From Gammaproteobacteria bacterium (lineage in GTDB: Bacteria > Pseudomonadota > Gammaproteobacteria > UBA6429 > Thiohalophilaceae), in assembly GCA_026196045.1 (NCBI GenBank), contig JAPHRJ010000066.1, positions 1 to 48,220 of the forward strand: a stretch of 48,220 nt of DNA. Reading direction: 5' to 3'. A model generated the notes under the pieces. That model was given only the letters and a program-made list of their open reading frames with translations. It did not search any database and was not told where the DNA came from. The translations under genes were made by a program, and so were the position numbers. Shown one piece after another: positions 44,392 to 48,220 of this stretch (its first letter is position 1; the number at the start of each line of letters is the position of its first letter).

Positions 44392-47300
44392 ATGACAAAC
44401 GAAAATAAACAAGAAGAAAAAACCGGGGAAGAAGAATTCCAGCTTAATACAGAGGAGCTTGGGATTGCTGGCCGTATTACCAGGCAATTTATTAATTCAC
44501 CGGTAACGCCTTTGTTAATGCTGGCCTTTCTCGGCCTGGGTATTTTAGGTCTGATGTTTACACCACGTCAGGAAGATCCACAAATTTCAGTTCCGATGGT
44601 GGATATATTTATTCAATATCCAGGTGCTTCACCTGAGCAGGTTGCAAGTTTAGCGATTAATCCATTAGAACGTATGATCAGTGAAATTCCAGGCTTACGG
44701 CATGTTTATTCTGCCAGTGCACGTGGTCAGGGTATGGTTACCGCACGATTTAAAGTTGGTGAAGATTTTGGTGCATCAATTGTTAAAGTGCATGATAAAT
44801 TACAGTCAAATAGAGATAAAATTCCTCCAGGTGTTTCCATGCCCCTGGTTAAACCTGTTGGCACAGATGATGTTCCCGTTGTCACCGTAACACTCTGGTC
44901 TGAAGATAAGGGACTGGATGATGCTATGTTGCGCACGCTGTCTCTCGATGTTTTACACCGTCTTAAAGAAGTGCCTGATACTGGCAACGCATTTGTTGTA
45001 GGTGGACGTGCAGAACAAATCCGGATTGAGGTTTCACCTGAACGCTTGAGTGGCTATGGAATTAGCGTGCAACAGGTAGCCGATACTATACGCACAGCAA
45101 ACTCAGAGCAATCAGCCGGTAATGTAGAAGGTAGTAATTATACTTTTAATGTTTATACCGGTTCCTTTCTACGTACAGCGCAGGATATTTCAAACCTGGT
45201 GGTGGCTATTCAAAAAGGTTCACCTGTCTATGTGCGTGATGTTGCCTGGGTGTTTCAGGCACCGGAAGAAACCAGCAAGGTAGTAACATTTTCAACAGGG
45301 CCTGCACATGATGCCGCAGCACCTGAGGTGGTTGATGCTCCTGCAGTTACTATCGCTGTAGCAAAAAAGATTGGCTCCAATGGGGTGACAGTTGCCAATA
45401 ATATCATTGAAAAACTCGAAACGTTAAAGGGACACCTTATTCCTGATAATGTTCAGGTTACGCTTACCCGTAACTACGGAAAAACTGCAAATGATAAAGT
45501 TAATGAACTTCTACTCGCATTATTCGAAGCGACAATAGCCGTTAGTATCCTTTGTCTTATTGGTTTGGGTATACGTGCGGCTTCGGTTGTTATTATTATT
45601 ATTCCGATTGTTATTTTAATGACCGTCTGGTCGGCCTGGTTTCTTGATTACACCATTGACCGTGTAAGTTTGTTTGCGCTGGTATTCACTATTGGTATCC
45701 TGGTTGATGATGCCACTGTAGTCGTTGAAAATATATTTCGGCGATGGCTCAAGGTGGGCAATACTTCCGCAGAAATTGCGATCGATGCAGTACGTGAGGT
45801 GGGCAATCCTACCATTCTTGCAACACTTACTATTATATCTGCACTGCTAGCGATGGGTTTTATCAGTGGCTTAATGGGACCTTATATGCGACCCATTCCG
45901 GTACTGGGGTCAGCGGCTATGTTTCTATCATTAATCGCGGCGTTTACCTTTGTTCCCTGGTTTGCTATGCGTGTACGGCCACAGTTATCTGCGCTAAAGA
46001 AAGCAGAAAAACGTGAGAAAAAAGTAACTGAATGGATTGGTAAATATTATTACCCATGTATGAAGCCTTTGTGCTCGAACCGAGCGATAGGATTGAGCTT
46101 TTTATTTCTTCTGGTTGCCGCTACCTTTCTGGCCTGTTCCTTATTTTATACCCAGGCAGTAACGGTAAAAATGCTACCATTTGATAACAAATCAGAATTT
46201 AATGTTGTCATTAATATGCCAGATGGTACGGCTATGCCGGTCACCGCTAATGTTGCAACACAGTTAGCCAGTAAACTTCGTGAACTACCCGAAGTGACTG
46301 CAATTCAAACCTATGTAGGAACAGCTTCGCCATTCAACTTCAACGGAATGGTTCGACATTATTATTTGCGTCAACAACCGTGGGAAGCTGACATCCAGGT
46401 GATGTTAGTAGATAAGGATCAACGTGAACGTGCCAGCCATGAGGTTGTTGTTGCAGCACGCGCATTATTAAAACCGCTCGCCGATAAAATGGGTGCGCGT
46501 ATCCAGCTTATTGAAATGCCACCAGGTCCACCTGTTTTACAGACAGTAGTGACTGAAATTTATGGGCCTGATGCGGCAACTCGTCGACAGGTTGCCAGTG
46601 ATATGACCCGTATCTTCGAAGAAGCGGAAGGGGTTGTTGATGTTGATAACTATATGGCGACATCACATGAATACTGGCGTTTTAAAGTGGATACTGAAAA
46701 AGCAGTACGTCGAGGTGTTTCAGTTGATGAGATTAATACAAATTTAGCAATGGTGATGGGCGGATACAAACTGGGTGATGTTAAAAAAGGTGTTGTACTT
46801 GAGCCTACCTATATTGTTATTCAGGCTCCACTCGGTAGTCGTTCTCAAATCAACCGGCTGGGTAATCTGCCTATCATGAGTGTGGATGGGGAGAACATTC
46901 CACTCACTGAGTTAGGTCGATTTGTTAAAGCAGAAAAAGAACCTATTCTGTATCACAAGGATCTGCGCGGAGTGGAATATGTCACTGGCGAAATGGAAGG
47001 CCGTCTTGGCGCACCCATTTATGGCATGTTCAATGTTGAAGATCTGTTAGAAAATTATACTACACCTGACGGTGTCACGATGACTGGGATGCCATGGGGG
47101 TTAATTGCACCTCCTGATGATAGTCATCAAAGTGGCTTTGAATGGACAGGTGAATGGACAGTTACATATGAAACCTTCCGTGATATGGGTGGAGCATTCA
47201 TGGCGGCGATGTTGCTTATTTATGGCCTGATCGTTTGGGAGTTCAAAAACTTTATGCTCGGTGGTCTGATCATGGCACCGATACCACTGACCCTGATAGG

Positions 47301-48220
47301 TATTGTTCCTGGACACTGGTTTACCAATTCAGAGTTTACCGCAACCTCGATGATTGGCTTTATCGCACTGGCGGGCATTATTGTGCGTAATTCTATTTTG
47401 CTAGTTGAATTTGTTCGCACTGAAGTAATTAATGGTACACCGATCGCTGATGCGGTGGTTGCTGCCGGTAAGGTTCGTATGCGCCCAATTCTAATTACTG
47501 CACTGACTTTGATGGCTGGTGCCTTCATGATCCTTGATGACCTTATTTTTAGAGGAATGGCGGTCAGCCTGTTGTTTGGTGCGGGTGTGGCAACAGTCTT
47601 GACACTGGTTGTTATCCCTCTTGGTTGCATTAGTCAGCGTAAACACTTTTACATCATGGCTGGGTTTGATGATGCGATGATCGCAGAACTTAACGGCGAA
47701 CAGAATAAAAGCCAGGAAATCAATAATGGATTGCCACCACTACCATTATGGATGAGAGTCTGGAGTCAGGTCTTTAATGCGGTTACATGGCTTTATTACA
47801 TATTCCGTATGTTTATCATTATGGCCAAAATGACAATCAATAAACTATTTAAAGGTTCCGGTAGTGATGACACACCAACACCTCCCACTGAACCTGGGCC
47901 ACCCACCAGTGGTGGACCTTCATCTGGAGGACCCGCACCAACTTCGAATGGTGGTAATACCGGTGGTTCGTCAACTCCTGAAACACAACCTGCAGATAAG
48001 AATGACAGTAATATTACAGATAAATCAGATCCACAGGGAACTGTTGCTCCTTCTGAGCCAGAAAAGGAGTTAGAAGAGAGTAAACCAGAGCCTGCAAAGA
48101 AAACAGTTAAAAAGAAGACAGCACGAAAAAAATCAACAAGAAAAAAAACAGCAACTAAAAAAGTAGCAACAACAAATCAGTCAACAGTTGATGTTGAAGC
48201 AACGGATAAAACAAAAACAA
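44392..48220 (+). CDS. RND-family efflux pump (AcrB-like) with long Pro/Gly- and Lys-rich tail, 3' truncated
   Basis: Proton-driven inner-membrane pump; at least 1276 codons with no stop before the window end. An acidic N-terminal stretch of about 25 residues precedes the first helix (SPVTPLLMLAFLGLGILGL), then FTPRQEDPQISVPMVDIFIQ, a hallmark of this RND group. The TM4 motif GILVDDATVVVENIF has the two Asp of the proton relay. The last helices (LIALAGIIVRNSILLVEFVR-type, around 47350-47420) complete the normal core by about residue 1090. From residue 1144 the frame continues about 130 residues: Pro/Gly/Ser/Thr-rich, then acidic, then KKTVKKKTARKKSTRKKTAT. The tail is cytoplasmic by topology. 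The substrate is unknown. Confidence 0.92.
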   Translation, partial: MTNENKQEEKTGEEEFQLNTEELGIAGRITRQFINSPVTPLLMLAFLGLGILGLMFTPRQEDPQISVPMVDIFIQYPGASPEQVASLAINPLERMISEIPGLRHVYSASARGQGMVTARFKVGEDFGASIVKVHDKLQSNRDKIPPGVSMPLVKPVGTDDVPVVTVTLWSEDKGLDDAMLRTLSLDVLHRLKEVPDTGNAFVVGGRAEQIRIEVSPERLSGYGISVQQVADTIRTANSEQSAGNVEGSNYTFNVYTGSFLRTAQDISNLVVAIQKGSPVYVRDVAWVFQAPEETSKVVTFSTGPAHDAAAPEVVDAPAVTIAVAKKIGSNGVTVANNIIEKLETLKGHLIPDNVQVTLTRNYGKTANDKVNELLLALFEATIAVSILCLIGLGIRAASVVIIIIPIVILMTVWSAWFLDYTIDRVSLFALVFTIGILVDDATVVVENIFRRWLKVGNTSAEIAIDAVREVGNPTILATLTIISALLAMGFISGLMGPYMRPIPVLGSAAMFLSLIAAFTFVPWFAMRVRPQLSALKKAEKREKKVTEWIGKYYYPCMKPLCSNRAIGLSFLFLLVAATFLACSLFYTQAVTVKMLPFDNKSEFNVVINMPDGTAMPVTANVATQLASKLRELPEVTAIQTYVGTASPFNFNGMVRHYYLRQQPWEADIQVMLVDKDQRERASHEVVVAARALLKPLADKMGARIQLIEMPPGPPVLQTVVTEIYGPDAATRRQVASDMTRIFEEAEGVVDVDNYMATSHEYWRFKVDTEKAVRRGVSVDEINTNLAMVMGGYKLGDVKKGVVLEPTYIVIQAPLGSRSQINRLGNLPIMSVDGENIPLTELGRFVKAEKEPILYHKDLRGVEYVTGEMEGRLGAPIYGMFNVEDLLENYTTPDGVTMTGMPWGLIAPPDDSHQSGFEWTGEWTVTYETFRDMGGAFMAAMLLIYGLIVWEFKNFMLGGLIMAPIPLTLIGIVPGHWFTNSEFTATSMIGFIALAGIIVRNSILLVEFVRTEVINGTPIADAVVAAGKVRMRPILITALTLMAGAFMILDDLIFRGMAVSLLFGAGVATVLTLVVIPLGCISQRKHFYIMAGFDDAMIAELNGEQNKSQEINNGLPPLPLWMRVWSQVFNAVTWLYYIFRMFIIMAKMTINKLFKGSGSDDTPTPPTEPGPPTSGGPSSGGPAPTSNGGNTGGSSTPETQPADKNDSNITDKSDPQGTVAPSEPEKELEESKPEPAKKTVKKKTARKKSTRKKTATKKVATTNQSTVDVEATDKTKT

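Overview
The window reads as a chromosomal segment of a gammaproteobacterium. The strongest evidence is gene order. The block rpsB-tsf-pyrH-frr-uppS-cdsA-dxr-rseP-bamA-skp-fabZ-lpxA, map-glnD divergent from rpsB, yoaA next to tsaB, and an ArsC-like yffB between dapD and dapE all match the gammaproteobacterial arrangement. PEP-CTERM type sorting tails (VPVPAAVWLFGSG) and HD-GYP/FHA signalling proteins suggest an environmental, possibly biofilm-forming, free-living species. I cannot name a genus. No tRNA, rRNA, CRISPR array, prophage or transposase gene was seen.

Layout. (1) 1-2700: two consecutive genes for proteins with PEP-CTERM-like C-terminal anchors (the first cut by the window edge), each followed by a clear intrinsic terminator, then an unknown lipoprotein. 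(2) 2721-11087: a signalling block. On the minus strand lie an unknown 158-aa protein, a HEAT-repeat/Ser-Thr kinase fusion, two gap-free PilT/PilU-like ATPase paralogs and an FHA protein. Divergent from them is an FHA-GAF-HD-GYP protein. (3) 11084-19577: NlpC/P60 lipoprotein, a charged unknown protein, PBP1b (mrcB), a TPR lipoprotein that may be its activator LpoP, a possible nuclease-fold protein, the YoaA/DinG-type Fe-S helicase, tsaB and a DUF302 protein. (4) 19590-28421: lysine/diaminopimelate genes dapC-dapD-yffB-dapE, then a plus-strand EamA transporter and VOC protein, then map-glnD on the minus strand. (5) 28498-40215: the translation, isoprenoid, phospholipid and outer-membrane-assembly operon, with a likely growth-controlled promoter upstream of rpsB. 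lpxD and lpxB are missing from their usual places. (6) 40298-48220: an accessory region with a PAS-AAA+-Fis sigma-54 activator, a divergent SCP2-like lipid-binding gene behind a textbook -24/-12 promoter and a 16-bp palindromic upstream site, a decayed copy of that gene, and an RND efflux pair whose pump carries a very long Pro/Gly then Lys-rich tail running off the window.

A family of non-coding palindromic elements (about 135-190 bp, MITE/REP-like) sits between genes from 3.4 to 25 kb and is absent from the essential 28-40 kb operon. Its copies share a core related to TTCGACAAGCTCAGGGCGAA but carry at least two different sets of terminal inverted repeats. The best candidates for under-described biology are the kinase/FHA/PilT-pair/HD-GYP module, the sigma-54/SCP2/RND region, and the modular repeat family.
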